A stretch of DNA of 64,000 nucleotides from Bacteroidales bacterium. Its GTDB lineage: Bacteria > Bacteroidota > Bacteroidia > Bacteroidales > UBA932. Below the pieces are notes generated by a model. That model was not told where the DNA came from, ran no database searches, and worked only from the letters and a program-made list of their open reading frames with translations. A program made the translations under genes and the position numbers. Shown here in pieces: positions 52,486 to 63,300 of the stretch. Positions within the stretch are counted from its first letter, which is position 1. Every line of letters begins with the position of its first letter. The DNA is taken from contig JAEEVC010000002.1 of NCBI GenBank assembly GCA_016287075.1, positions 62,001 to 126,000 on the forward strand. The letters are read 5' to 3'.

Positions 52486-54201
52486 TCAGCGGAGATTGAA
52501 GGTGATCCCGCCGGTGACGGAAACGCCGTCCTCCGCATAGAGGACATGGCGCTGGATCGGCTGGTTCAGGAGGTTTCCGACGCGGAGCCAGAGGCCGAAC
52601 CGGGAGGTCAGGCGGAAGTCTCCTCCGAGGCCCAGGTCGACATAGCCGGGGATCCGGAGGTTGGAGTAGGAATCATAGACGGCTTCCCGGGCGGAGGCGA
52701 ATTCCGCATAGATTCCGCCGCGGATCCGCCCGTTCCAGTCGTAGAGGGCGCGGATGTCGCCGCTGAACGGGGCCGGCGTGAAAACGCGGTCCGTCTTCAT
52801 CATGAAATGCCTGTAGGAGAGGCCCCCGTCCACGAGGACGCTCCGGGACTTCCATCCATAAGTCAGCGCCACGAACGCCGCCTCATAGTCGCCATAGCCC
52901 ATCCGCGGCAATTCATCGTCATTGTAGGGGGCGGCTTCCAGCAGGGCGTGGCCCCAGACGGTATAACCGCCGGAGAGGTCCAGCTGCAGGCGTTCGGCGA
53001 CCTGGCCGCGGAGACCGAGGGCGACGCGGACCCGTTCGACGGAGAAATCCAGCGGCGTCCCGCCCAGCATCAGGTAGTTCCAGCGGAGGAAATGATGTCC
53101 CTCGAGGAGCGAGGAATAGGTATTCAGGTGGCTTCCGCCGGTCATGTCCGCATAGGCGGTCAGCTGGTCCTCGAGAATCCCGTAACGGACATGGATGGCC
53201 GGATAAATGACCTGGGTCCCCGTCCCATAGCAGGCGGGGCGGTCCGTAACGCCCGCATTATCCCGCAGATGGGCGGTAAAAAGAAGTCCGAGATCCAGCA
53301 GGAACCTGCCGGTGCGGAGGACATAGCGCGGCTTGACGCTGACCAGTCCGCCGGTGGACCAGGTCGCATCGCCGGACCGTGCGAGGTGGAAACCGGCATC
53401 CAGGGAAACGCGCTGGTTATCCGCCAGGATGCGTCCGAAGGTCCCGTCCAGGGAGACGAGGTGTTCATGCGGATGGTACGCGTCCAGCCGGTCGCCGCCG
53501 AAACGGTAATCCAGCGTTCCCTGCCAGGTCCACCCGGGTTCCAGCAGATTATAGGAACGCGCAAACGCATTGATACCGAATTGGTTGAAGATGGATGCCC
53601 GCACATCGGCCCCCAGCAGCGGGTCACGGTTCGACTGGTTCAGGCAGGATAGGCCGATGCCCGCCTGCCCCCAGCCGGCCGCATACGTCAGGTCCGCTCC
53701 GACGCCGCCCCGGAGATCCAGGCCGGGCGCCTTTTCTCCCGACGGCTCGTAGCGGCGGACCTGCTCGTCAAGGCGGGAAGAAATCAGCCGGTAGCGGCCG
53801 ATGAAGCCATCCAGGTTGCCATGGACCCCGAGCGTGAAACCATGACCGATGGACGGCGTCCAGACGACCTCCGCCTCGGGACGGAGCGCATAGCCCGCAC
53901 CCGCACGGACATACAGCGTGCTCTCGTCACGGACTTCCGCGCGCGGTTTCATCGACACGAGGTACGGACGGAACTCATAGGCCCCGCGGTACGGGTTCGA
54001 GAAGACGGAATAGTCGAAATCCAGGTTGAACTTCATCACCGAATCCGGGACCTGCATCTTCTGGACGGGCTTGTGGATATCCGCGGCGGAGCCTTCATAG
54101 GCATTCGTCACGACGATGGTCGGATTGAGATTGCTCTGCGCAAGGGCCGGGATGGAGAGAAGCAGGCCGGCTATGATGGAATACGGACGTTTCATGTTCA
54201 C
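52486..54201 (-). CDS. Outer-membrane beta-barrel protein (TonB-receptor-like, no plug)
   Basis: Protein of 571 residues: signal peptide MNMKRPYSIIAGLLLSIPALAQ, a short Pro/Val-rich periplasmic segment (to about 75), then many alternating aromatic strands through to the C-terminus, which ends VSVTGGITFNLR (typical barrel-closing strand). There is no clear plug domain, but WLRVGNLLNQPIQRH resembles the last part of TonB receptors. It is translationally coupled to the TPR gene (4-base overlap). In other Bacteroidales a barrel is found with a large TPR protein at this position, so they probably work as a pair. The ligand is unknown. Confidence 0.78.
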   Translation of the reverse strand: MNMKRPYSIIAGLLLSIPALAQSNLNPTIVVTNAYEGSAADIHKPVQKMQVPDSVMKFNLDFDYSVFSNPYRGAYEFRPYLVSMKPRAEVRDESTLYVRAGAGYALRPEAEVVWTPSIGHGFTLGVHGNLDGFIGRYRLISSRLDEQVRRYEPSGEKAPGLDLRGGVGADLTYAAGWGQAGIGLSCLNQSNRDPLLGADVRASIFNQFGINAFARSYNLLEPGWTWQGTLDYRFGGDRLDAYHPHEHLVSLDGTFGRILADNQRVSLDAGFHLARSGDATWSTGGLVSVKPRYVLRTGRFLLDLGLLFTAHLRDNAGVTDRPACYGTGTQVIYPAIHVRYGILEDQLTAYADMTGGSHLNTYSSLLEGHHFLRWNYLMLGGTPLDFSVERVRVALGLRGQVAERLQLDLSGGYTVWGHALLEAAPYNDDELPRMGYGDYEAAFVALTYGWKSRSVLVDGGLSYRHFMMKTDRVFTPAPFSGDIRALYDWNGRIRGGIYAEFASAREAVYDSYSNLRIPGYVDLGLGGDFRLTSRFGLWLRVGNLLNQPIQRHVLYAEDGVSVTGGITFNLR

Positions 54202-57161
54202 TTGTTCTTGGCGAGTTTGTTCAGTCTGAGTTCGATCTGGTCGAGGATGTCGTCATCCGCCCCTGCGGCCGGACGGTATCCGTTATTCACGCTCTCCCAG
54301 GTGACGCGGGCCTGCGCCGCATTCCCCCTTTCGAGGAAAGCGTCACCGAGGACGATGAAGGCCTTGGCCAGCCAGTAGTTCTGGCCGCCCGCCTTGCCCG
54401 AGAAGTCGTACACCCGGTCTTCGATGGCATCGAACCGGCCCTGGTCGAAGAGGTCCTGGATGATCATGTACGTCGCCTCCGCACCTTCCGGCGTGGAAGG
54501 CTGCGCGGAAAGCGACTGCAGCACGGCGAACGCCTCGCTGCGGCGGCTGGATGCGAGCAGCGCCTTCGCCTTGATGGCATCCGCCTCCCGCCGGTCGCTC
54601 TCCGACGCCAGCTTGTCCGCCTTCACGGCTTCCGCCGCCTTGATGGCTTCGTCATTCAGCTTCGCCTTGTAGGCGGAGCGCATTATGCCCGCCTTGGCCG
54701 CGAACACGTTGTCCGCCAGCTTGGCGGACTCACGGAGCGCGGAATAGGCGCCGAATGCGTCGTTATAGCGGCCCAGCTGGTAGGAAAGCATCGAGAAATT
54801 GAGCATGGAAAGCTCCAGGAAGGAGCCTTCCGCCCCGCTCTCGACCGCCTTGCCGTACCAGTCCACAGCCTGGTCCGTCCGGCCCAGGTTCTTGCAGCAT
54901 TCTCCGAGGTAATACGAAGCCTGCCCTACATGAAGGCCCTTCGGGAAACGTGCGAGATAAGCCTCGAACGTGCTCTGTGCCTTGGGATAGTTCCCGGAAA
55001 GGAAGATTTCCTCCGCCGTACTGAAATACATGTTGTCCTTCGAGCCCTCGTCGCGGCCGGACTTGTCGCCCAGCGACTCGACATAGGCGAGGTACGCATC
55101 AGGCTCCTGGCGGAGCTGGTAGATGGATTCGATGGCCAGGAGGGCATCCTCGGCATAGTCGGAGCCGGACATCGTCTCCACGACCTCCTTGTAGTATTCG
55201 AGCGCCTGGGCGTAACGGTCCTGGTTCCGCGCGATCATGCCCAGTTCGATCAGCGCGCGGGCGGCGTAATTGTTGTCGGACGTCGCGCTGCGCAGGGTCC
55301 GGAACGCGCGGACGGCGTCCTCCGGGCTGCCGGCGGCCACATAGGCCCGGCCGAGTTCATAGAGCGCCTCGGAATAATAGGGCGCCGAAGGGGACGCGGA
55401 CTTGACCGTCTCGAGGAAACGGACCTTCTCCTCCGTCTCCCCGACGAGCCCGGCCGCAACGCCGGCCCGGAAATACGGGTAGATGTCGTCCGGATCGGGA
55501 TAATCCGAAAGCTTCCGCTCATAGGCTGAGATGGCCGTCCGGTAGTCCTTCGTGAAGAAATAGCAGTCCCCCACGCGGGTCTCGGCATCGGCCCCGAAGG
55601 CATCGTGGCGCCCTTCCAGGTAATTGCGGAACCAGCGCAGCGCCGTGGCATAATCCCCTTCCTTGAAATGGGTATAGCCGATGTGGTAGGAGATCAGGTC
55701 CCCTTCCGGCTTCCCGTCCAGGGCGGAGAGGTTGTACAAGTCGGTATAGACATCCCTCGCCTCCTTGTAATCGCCGTTCCGGAAGAGCGATTCCGCCAGC
55801 CAGTAGCGCGACAGCTGGTTGAAGGGATTCTGGCGGGGGACATAGTAGGCGGCGGCCTTCAGGCACGGGACGGCATCCCGCCAGGCGCCGTTGCCGATCA
55901 GTTGGTTCGCGCGCATGAAATAGGCCTTCATGTAGTTGCCGCGCATGTCGGCATCGAGTTCATCGATCTTGTCATAAGCCGCGACAGCGCCCTCATAATC
56001 ATGGTTATACAGGGCCGCCATGGCCATGTAGCTATAAATACGGTCGCCCTTCGAGCGGGTGCCGTAGCGCTGGAGGTAATCCTCGAAGGCCGACGTATCG
56101 TGGTTCAGGTCGAAAGCCAGCTTGGCATAGTTGTAATAGGCATCCTCCCGGATGCGGGGGTCGAACTCCGCGGCAGCGGCTTCCTTGAAAGCCTCCATCG
56201 CGGCCACCTTGTTGCGGGTCTCGATATAGCTGTACCCCATCTGGTAATTGGCGACCTGGCCGAGGGAATCCGTCCGCTCGGTCATCCGGGAATAATTGTC
56301 GATGGCTCCCTGCCAGTCTTCGACCGCATAGAGGACGGAGCCGGCATAGAAATAATCCGAACGGTTCTTGACCGCCTTGTTCCGCAGGTTCTTCTCATAA
56401 TACTCGCGGGCCTTGGCAACATCTCCCTTGACGAGGTATGCCTCCGACAGGATGCGGGCGAGGTGGGGCTGGCGGTCTTCAGGGACCTTCCCGAAAAGGT
56501 CGGTCCCCCGGTCGACCACGTAATCGTAGTCCTTCTGGAGGAAGCGGCATTCCAGCATGTAGTAATGGGCGATCTCGGCGAAGCGGGCATCCTTCGACGC
56601 CTTTTCGAAGGCATCGAACGCACCCGCGAAGTCGCTTTCGGAATAGCGGATGAAGCCGCGGGAATACTGGGCGGGAGCCGCATAATCCGTATTGCCGAGG
56701 GCCTCCACCTTGTTGAACAGCGATTCCGCGAGCGGATAGTTCCCCTCCGCAAAACAGGAGTACGCCCGCTTATACAGGTATTCCGCCTGCTGGTCCTTGT
56801 ACAGGTCGGAGACGGACAGCGCCGTAAAGTGGCGGTCGGCCGCGGCATATTGCCCCTCGTCGAAGAGGTACTGGCCCCAGGCAAACTGGATCTGCGGGGC
56901 CAGGATCGACTCGGGATGATTCTCCAGGAAAAGGTCGGCCCGGTCTTCGAAACCGTCCGCCCGGGACTTGACGTCGCAAAGCACTTTGTATCCGGCGGCA
57001 TCCGGTCCGTCCAGGCGCTCGAAGAGACGGGCGGCACGCGTATATGCCCCGTTTTCGTAGAGGTTCAAGGCCTGGCGGAAAAGCCGGGGGGTCTGGGCCT
57101 CCAGGGCCGTAGCCGTCCATATGATGGCGGCCGCGGCGGCCGCAAGGGGTCTGATTCTCAT
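54198..57161 (-). CDS. Large periplasmic TPR protein
   Basis: Protein of 987 residues with signal peptide MRIRPLAAAAAAIIWTATAL and TPR repeats throughout (for example RQALNLYENGAYTRAARLFE, GQYLFDEGQYAAADRHFTAL, SYIETRNKVAAMEAFKEAAA, ARALIELGMIARNQDRYAQA). This is a helical scaffold for protein interaction in the periplasm. The downstream barrel (4-base overlap) is the likely partner. Length and layout match the large TPR proteins common to Bacteroidales. Confidence 0.85.
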   Translation of the reverse strand: MRIRPLAAAAAAIIWTATALEAQTPRLFRQALNLYENGAYTRAARLFERLDGPDAAGYKVLCDVKSRADGFEDRADLFLENHPESILAPQIQFAWGQYLFDEGQYAAADRHFTALSVSDLYKDQQAEYLYKRAYSCFAEGNYPLAESLFNKVEALGNTDYAAPAQYSRGFIRYSESDFAGAFDAFEKASKDARFAEIAHYYMLECRFLQKDYDYVVDRGTDLFGKVPEDRQPHLARILSEAYLVKGDVAKAREYYEKNLRNKAVKNRSDYFYAGSVLYAVEDWQGAIDNYSRMTERTDSLGQVANYQMGYSYIETRNKVAAMEAFKEAAAAEFDPRIREDAYYNYAKLAFDLNHDTSAFEDYLQRYGTRSKGDRIYSYMAMAALYNHDYEGAVAAYDKIDELDADMRGNYMKAYFMRANQLIGNGAWRDAVPCLKAAAYYVPRQNPFNQLSRYWLAESLFRNGDYKEARDVYTDLYNLSALDGKPEGDLISYHIGYTHFKEGDYATALRWFRNYLEGRHDAFGADAETRVGDCYFFTKDYRTAISAYERKLSDYPDPDDIYPYFRAGVAAGLVGETEEKVRFLETVKSASPSAPYYSEALYELGRAYVAAGSPEDAVRAFRTLRSATSDNNYAARALIELGMIARNQDRYAQALEYYKEVVETMSGSDYAEDALLAIESIYQLRQEPDAYLAYVESLGDKSGRDEGSKDNMYFSTAEEIFLSGNYPKAQSTFEAYLARFPKGLHVGQASYYLGECCKNLGRTDQAVDWYGKAVESGAEGSFLELSMLNFSMLSYQLGRYNDAFGAYSALRESAKLADNVFAAKAGIMRSAYKAKLNDEAIKAAEAVKADKLASESDRREADAIKAKALLASSRRSEAFAVLQSLSAQPSTPEGAEATYMIIQDLFDQGRFDAIEDRVYDFSGKAGGQNYWLAKAFIVLGDAFLERGNAAQARVTWESVNNGYRPAAGADDDILDQIELRLNKLAKNK

Positions 57162-57181
57162 ATTCGGTTCCTTATATTTTA

Positions 57182-57210
57182 CAAAAATAACATTTTTTTC
57201 GGTATCTTTG
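57182..57210. promoter_or_regulatory. Divergent promoter boxes of the TPR gene and ftsE
   Basis: TATTTTTG on the minus strand (57182-57189) and TATCTTTG on the plus strand (57203-57210). The boxes are 13 bases apart and the -33 elements are weak. Confidence 0.6.
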
Positions 57211-57235
57211 TGTGTTCAACGGCAAGAAAATCACC

Positions 57236-57945
<710 letters not shown>

Positions 57946-57946
<1 letters not shown>

Positions 57947-58599
57947 TGAACCGGAAACAACGATTCGCCGCCATCATCGGCTGGTTCGTCGAGAACCGGC
58001 CCGTCGCCGAAACGGAGCTTCATTACCGGAATCCCTTCCAGCTCCTCGTCGCCGTCATCCTCTCCGCCCAGTGCACCGACCGGCGGGTGAACCTGGTCAC
58101 GCCGGCCCTGTTCGAACGCTTCCCGGATGCCGCCTCCCTGGCCGCCGCCACCTTCGACGAGGTCTATCCCTTCGTACGCAGCGTCTCTTATCCCAACAGC
58201 AAAACCACGCACCTGATTGCCATGGCCCGGAAACTCCTTGCCGATTTCGGCGGGGAGGTCCCCTCGGACATCGATGCGCTGATGACGCTTCCGGGCGTCG
58301 GCAGAAAGACGGCAAATGTCATTGCCTCCGTTGTTTACGACAAACCCGTCATCGCGGTGGACACCCACGTTTTCCGGGTTGCCCACCGGCTCGGCCTCTC
58401 CGACGGCAAGACGCCGCTGGAGGTCGAAAAGGACCTCGAGCGCCATATCCCCGCCGACAGACGCGCCATCGCCCACCACTGGCTTATCCTCCACGGCCGC
58501 TACACCTGCACTGCCCGTTCCCCCAAATGTGCGGAATGTCCGCTGCAGGCGTGGTGCCGGGATTATGTTTCACGAAACACCCTCCTTCCACATGATTGA
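57946..58599 (+). CDS. nth: Endonuclease III (DNA glycosylase/AP lyase)
   Basis: Base-excision repair enzyme of 217 residues, removing oxidised pyrimidines. Helix-hairpin-helix with catalytic Lys in LPGVGRKTANVIA, catalytic Asp in VDTHVFRVAHRLG, and a C-terminal [4Fe-4S] motif CTARSPKCAECPLQAWC (C-x6-C-x2-C-x5-C). Starts on the ATG that overlaps the ftsE stop by one base. Confidence 0.96.
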
Positions 58600-59212
58600 C
58601 TGGGAACTCATCCTCCGACTCCTCGTCGCCGGCCTGCTCGGCGGCGCCATCGGCCTCGAGCGCAGCTTCCGCGCCAAGGAAGCCGGCGTCCGGACCCATT
58701 TCCTCGTCGCCCTCGGCAGCGCCATGTTCATGCTCATCTCCCAATACGGCTTCTCCGGCGCCGAGCGTTTTGATGCCGCGCGGGTCGCCGCCCAGGTCGT
58801 ATCCGGCATCGGATTCCTCGGCGCCGGCATCATCATTTTCCAGAAGAACACGGTCCGCGGCCTGACCACGGCGGCCGGCCTCTGGGTCGCCTCGGCCATC
58901 GGCCTCGGCTGCGGCGCCGGCCTCTACGTCCTCTCCGGCACCACCTGCATCCTCGCCCTGATCTGTCTCGAGGTGATGCACTACATCCTCCTCCGCTCCG
59001 GATCCAAAACCATGGAAATCGTATTCTCCAGCGACTCCGAAGAAAAGGTCAAGGCCATCCTGCGCACCTTCAAAAAGGAAATAGAGGAAGAATCGCTGAC
59101 CTGCTCCGAGGGCCGCTACCGCGTCCGCCTGGCCGTCATCGTCCGCCGCAGCACCACAATCGAGCAGATCCTGGAGCGCTTCAAAGAGGTCACCGTGGAC
59201 AGCATCGGTTGA
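58592..59212 (+). CDS. MgtC/SapB family membrane protein
   Basis: Protein of 206 residues. N-terminal MgtC domain with four to five membrane helices: RLLVAGLLGGAIGLERSFRA, RTHFLVALGSAMFMLIS, GIGFLGAGIIIFQ and VRGLTTAAGLWVASAIGLGC, the motifs of the family. Then comes a C-terminal ACT-like cytoplasmic domain (about 140-206). MgtC homologues help growth in low Mg2+ or in phagosomes; their exact role is not settled. The ATG at 58592 overlaps the nth stop by 8 bases; an alternative ATG at 58565 would lengthen the overlap. Confidence 0.9.
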   Translation: MIDWELILRLLVAGLLGGAIGLERSFRAKEAGVRTHFLVALGSAMFMLISQYGFSGAERFDAARVAAQVVSGIGFLGAGIIIFQKNTVRGLTTAAGLWVASAIGLGCGAGLYVLSGTTCILALICLEVMHYILLRSGSKTMEIVFSSDSEEKVKAILRTFKKEIEEESLTCSEGRYRVRLAVIVRRSTTIEQILERFKEVTVDSIG

Positions 59213-59261
59213 TTCTTTTGAAAAAAATCCGCAAAAAAGTACGGGTTTCCAAAATTTTTCC

Positions 59262-59269
59262 TACCTTTG
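59262..59269 (+). promoter_or_regulatory. -7 promoter box of tRNA-Ala
   Basis: TACCTTTG, identical to the -7 boxes of tRNA-Val and tRNA-Glu, 10 bases before the tRNA. The -33 element is not clear. Confidence 0.6.
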
Positions 59270-59279
59270 CACTCCCAAT

Positions 59280-59352
59280 GGGGTATTAGCTCAGTTGGTA
59301 GAGCGATAGGTTCGCAATCTATAGGTCAGGGGTTCGAATCCCCTATGCTCCA
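59280..59352 (+). tRNA. tRNA-Ala (anticodon CGC)
   Basis: 73 bases. Acceptor stem GGGGTAT/ATGCTCC with the G3-U70 pair that identifies alanine tRNAs. Anticodon stem ATAGG/TCTAT, loop TTCGCAA, anticodon CGC (reads GCG). T loop TTCGAATC. Discriminator A; CCA not fully encoded. Confidence 0.95.
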
Positions 59353-59358
59353 CAAAAA

Positions 59359-59402
59359 AGAGGGCTGCAAGTCGGTTTGACATGCGGCCTTTTCCTTTTT
59401 TT
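59359..59402 (+). terminator. Terminator of tRNA-Ala
   Basis: Imperfect stem AGGGCTGCA / TGCGGCCTT (9 pairs with two G-U) with a T-rich tail. It ends 31 bases before the metF stop and could work for both strands. Confidence 0.6.
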
Positions 59403-59432
59403 ATACGGCAGCTGTTTTCGGAAAGCCCGCTG

Positions 59433-60350
59433 TCAGAAACAGTTCCGGAGCACCTCCACGACGCTGGCGGATTTTCCCATCGTGTAGAAATGGACGGCGG
59501 GAACGCCGTGCTGCAGGAGGTCGCGGCACTGGTCCGTGCACCACTGCGTCCCGACCTGCCGGACGGCCTCCGGGTCGGCTTCCGCTTCCCGGACGGCTTC
59601 CGTCAGGGCCAGCGGGATGTCGATGGAGAACGTCTCCGGAAGGAGCTGCACCTGGCGCGCGGTCGTGAGGGGTTTGAGTCCGGGAATGACCGGTACGGTG
59701 ATCCCGGCCGCGCGGCAACGGTCCCGGAAGCGGTAGAAGACGGCATTGTCGAAGAACATCTGGGTGAAGATGCAATCCGCTCCGGCATCGACCTTCCGTT
59801 TCAGGAATGCGATGTCGGTCTCGGGATTGGCCGCTTCGAAATGCTTTTCCGGATAGCCGCCGACACCGATGCAGAAACGCCCGCCGCCGTCCATCCGGCG
59901 AATGCCCCGGACGAGTTCATCCGCGTGGGCATACCCGCCGGGAACCGGTGCGAAACGCTTTTCGCCCGCAAGGGAATCCCCGCGCAGGGCCATCAGGTTG
60001 TCGATGCCGAGATAGCGGAAATCCTGCACCAGCCATTCGATCTCCGCCGCCGTATTCCCGGCGCAGATCAGGTGCGGAACGACCTCCACGTCGTACCGCC
60101 CCCGGATGCTGGCGCAAACGGCCACCGGGGAGACACGGCTCCGGACGACACGCCGTTCAAAGCGGCCGTCCTCCTTCGGAACAAACTGGATTTCATCCCG
60201 ATGCGTCGTTACATTGATAAAACGCGGGCGGAATTCCATCAGCGGGGCGATGCGTTCCAACAGCTCATCCTGGGTCATCCCGCCCATGGGCGGAACAATC
60301 TCGAGGGAAGGGAAAGGATGGCGGGCATCCAGCAGGTCGGTAATTCTCAT
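59433..60350 (-). CDS. metF: 5,10-Methylenetetrahydrofolate reductase
   Basis: FAD enzyme of 305 residues that makes 5-methyltetrahydrofolate for methionine synthase. N-terminal SLEIVPPMGGMTQDELLERI, the folate site in NVTTHRDEIQF, the FAD region YLGIDNLMALRGDSLAGEKR, and DCIFTQMFFDNAVFYRFRDR near the NAD(P)H side. Length is normal for bacterial MetF. It overlaps metH by 4 bases and is the second gene in the operon. Confidence 0.96.
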   Translation of the reverse strand: MRITDLLDARHPFPSLEIVPPMGGMTQDELLERIAPLMEFRPRFINVTTHRDEIQFVPKEDGRFERRVVRSRVSPVAVCASIRGRYDVEVVPHLICAGNTAAEIEWLVQDFRYLGIDNLMALRGDSLAGEKRFAPVPGGYAHADELVRGIRRMDGGGRFCIGVGGYPEKHFEAANPETDIAFLKRKVDAGADCIFTQMFFDNAVFYRFRDRCRAAGITVPVIPGLKPLTTARQVQLLPETFSIDIPLALTEAVREAEADPEAVRQVGTQWCTDQCRDLLQHGVPAVHFYTMGKSASVVEVLRNCF

Positions 60351-63300
60351 AACAGATGGGACAGGAATGCCCGGGCCTCCTCCGGGGAGAAGCCGCGGGC
60401 GGTGGTGTAACGTACGTATTGCTGTGCGCCGATATGGCGGATTTCCGGGTAGCCGGCCTCCGGATGGAGGACGATGAAACCGCAGATGGACGCGTCGGGG
60501 ACCATGGCGCAGCTTTCGGTCAGCCGGATGTCCAGCCCCTCCGGAAGCATGCGGAGAATGTCCCGCTTGAGGCTGTGGTCCGGGCAGGAGGCATAACCGG
60601 CGGCGGGCTTGGCAATGCGGACGCCGGCGGGAAGCCAGGCGGCCAGGCGGCGGTCCAGCCAGACCGACGCCGCTTCTGCGAGGACGACGCGGACGGCCCG
60701 CTCCATCATCGAATCATAGGCATTGCGGCAGACCGCGCATCCGCATCCGGCAGGATGGGCGGGCGCATGGACACTGATGGCGAAGAGGCCGAAAGGCCCG
60801 CTCTCCCCTTCCGGAACGAAGTCCGCAAGGGAGCGGCCGGGCGCCTCCTCCTGCCGGAGCATCGGCAGGAAGCAGGAGCCGAGGTCGATCCCTTCGCCCA
60901 CGCGACGGGCGGCGAAGAAACGGGCGGCCAGACGGACGGAAACACGCCGGTCCCGGACCATCCCGTCGAGGACGGCGCGTCCCTCCCGCGTCAGCTGCAG
61001 CGATTCTTTCACGCCCCAGACCGTCCGGAACATCCGCCAGTCGAATAGGGGAACCAGCTCATCCAACGGGATTTCCATCAGCGGAATATCTTCCGGAACG
61101 GCATGCAGGTAGCTCTCCGGAGGGAAGCCGGCAGGCATCCCCGCCGGCACGGCCTTCCGTCCGGCATGCACTGTACGCAGACGGGCCTGTGCCGCATGTT
61201 GTTCCGCTTCGAACGCGGCCCGGTCGCGAAGGCAATGCTTCGCGAGCACTGCGCCCGCCGAGGCGTCCGGCGCATAGAACACATGGTCATACAGGGGTGC
61301 CAGTTTCACCGCCGTATGCAGCGCCGAAGTCGTCGCGCCACCGATCATCAGCGGCGTATCCAGTCCGCGGGCGGCCATCTCCCGGCACAGCTCCTCCATT
61401 TGGAACAGGGACGGCGTAATCAGCCCGCTCACGCCGATCAGGGCCGCATGATGCCGCTGCGCCGCCTCCAGGATCGTCTCCTTGTCCACCATGACGCCCA
61501 GGTCCACCACCTCGAATCCGTTGCAGCGGAGCACGATGCCGGCGATGTTCTTGCCGATGTCGTGGACATCGCCCTTGACGGTCGCCTGGACGATGACCGG
61601 CCGCTTCGAAGCCTGCTCCCCCGCTTCCATATAGGGTTCCAGCAGGGCGACCGCATCCTTCATGACCCTGGCCGACTTCACGACCTGGGGCAGGAACATC
61701 TTCCCGGCGCCGAAACGCCTTCCGACCTCCTCCATCCCGGCTATCAGCGGCCCTTCGATGACCCGGACGGCGGAGCCGAGACGGGCGAGCGCCGCCAGGA
61801 TATCTTCCTGGAGATGCGTTTCACGACCGGCCACAAGTGCCTCACCCAGACGCGTTTCCGGATCGGCGGAGGCCGCCGGAAGGGTCTCGGGAGCGGCCGC
61901 ATCCGGCTGTCCTCCGTATTTCGCGGCCAGGGCCGACAGCCGGTCGGAAGCCCCGGCATCCCGGCAAAGGACCAGATCCTCCACACAGGTACGGAGTTCC
62001 GGTTCGATGTCGTCATACTGCAGGAGCATCCCGGGATTCACGATGGCCATATCCAGTCCCGCCCGGATCGCGTGGTACAGGAATACGGCATGCATCGCGC
62101 TGCGTATCAGGTTGTTGCCGCGGAATGCAAAGGAGAGGTTGGATATGCCGCCGGAGGTGCGCACGCCGGGCAGGTTTTCCTTGATCCAGCGCACCGCCTC
62201 GATGAAATCGACGGCGTAGCGGTCGTGTTCGGGAATCCCCGTCCCGATGGAAAGGACATTGACATCGAAGATGATATCCTCCGCGGGAATGCCGATCCCC
62301 GTGAGCAGGCGGAACGCCCGCTCCGCGATGGCGGTTTTCCGGTCATAGGTGGTCGCCTGTCCCTCCTCGTCGAAGGCCATCACGACCATCGCCGCCCCCA
62401 GCCGGTGGATCTCCGCGGCCTTTTCCAGGAACGGCTTTTCACCGTCCTTGAGGCTGATGGAGTTGACGATGCATTTCCCCTGTGCGTTCTTGAGGCCGGC
62501 GAGGATGCATTCCCAGTGCGAGGAATCGATCATCAGCGCGGCCTTCGCCACCGCCGGATCGTTCTCCAGCGTCCGGACAAAGGTTTCCATCGCCCGGGGG
62601 CCGTCCAGCATGGCATCGTCCATGTTGATGTCGATGATGCCGGCCCCGGCCTCGATCTGGCCGGCCGCCACCTCGAGGGCGGCGTCGTAATCCCCTGCCG
62701 CGACCAGGCGGGCGAACTTCCGGCTCCCGGCGACGTTCGTCCGTTCGCCGATGAGGGTGAAATTCCGTTTCCGGGTATCCACCAGATAAGCCTCCAACCC
62801 GCTAACGATCAATTCCTTCCGCCGCTCCTTCATGGGAGCCGGCGTCAGTTCCGGCAGGGCCCGGATATGCGCCGGAGTGGTGCCGCAGCAGCCTCCGACG
62901 ATGTTCACCAGCCCGTCCATCCGCGCCATCTCGGCGGCCATCTGGGCCGGCGTCTGGTCATACCCGCCCAGTTCATTGGGCAGGCCCGCGTTCGGATAGC
63001 AGATGAGCGGCACGTCGCTGAAAGCGGCGACCTCCTCCACGAGCGGCAGCATCCCGTCCGCGCCGAGCGAACAGTTCACGCCGAAAGCCGTGAGCGGATA
63101 GTGCCGCACGGCCGCGAAAAAGGCCTCCAGCGTCTGGCCGGTCAGGGTCCGGCCGCTCCGGTCGGCCACGGAGACCGACACGATGACCGGGAAACCATCC
63201 CGCACCTGCTGAACGGCATACAGGGCCGCTTTCACGTTCAACGCATCGAAGGCGGTCTCGATGAGCAGGACGTCCACGCCTCCCTCGATGAGGGCCGCGA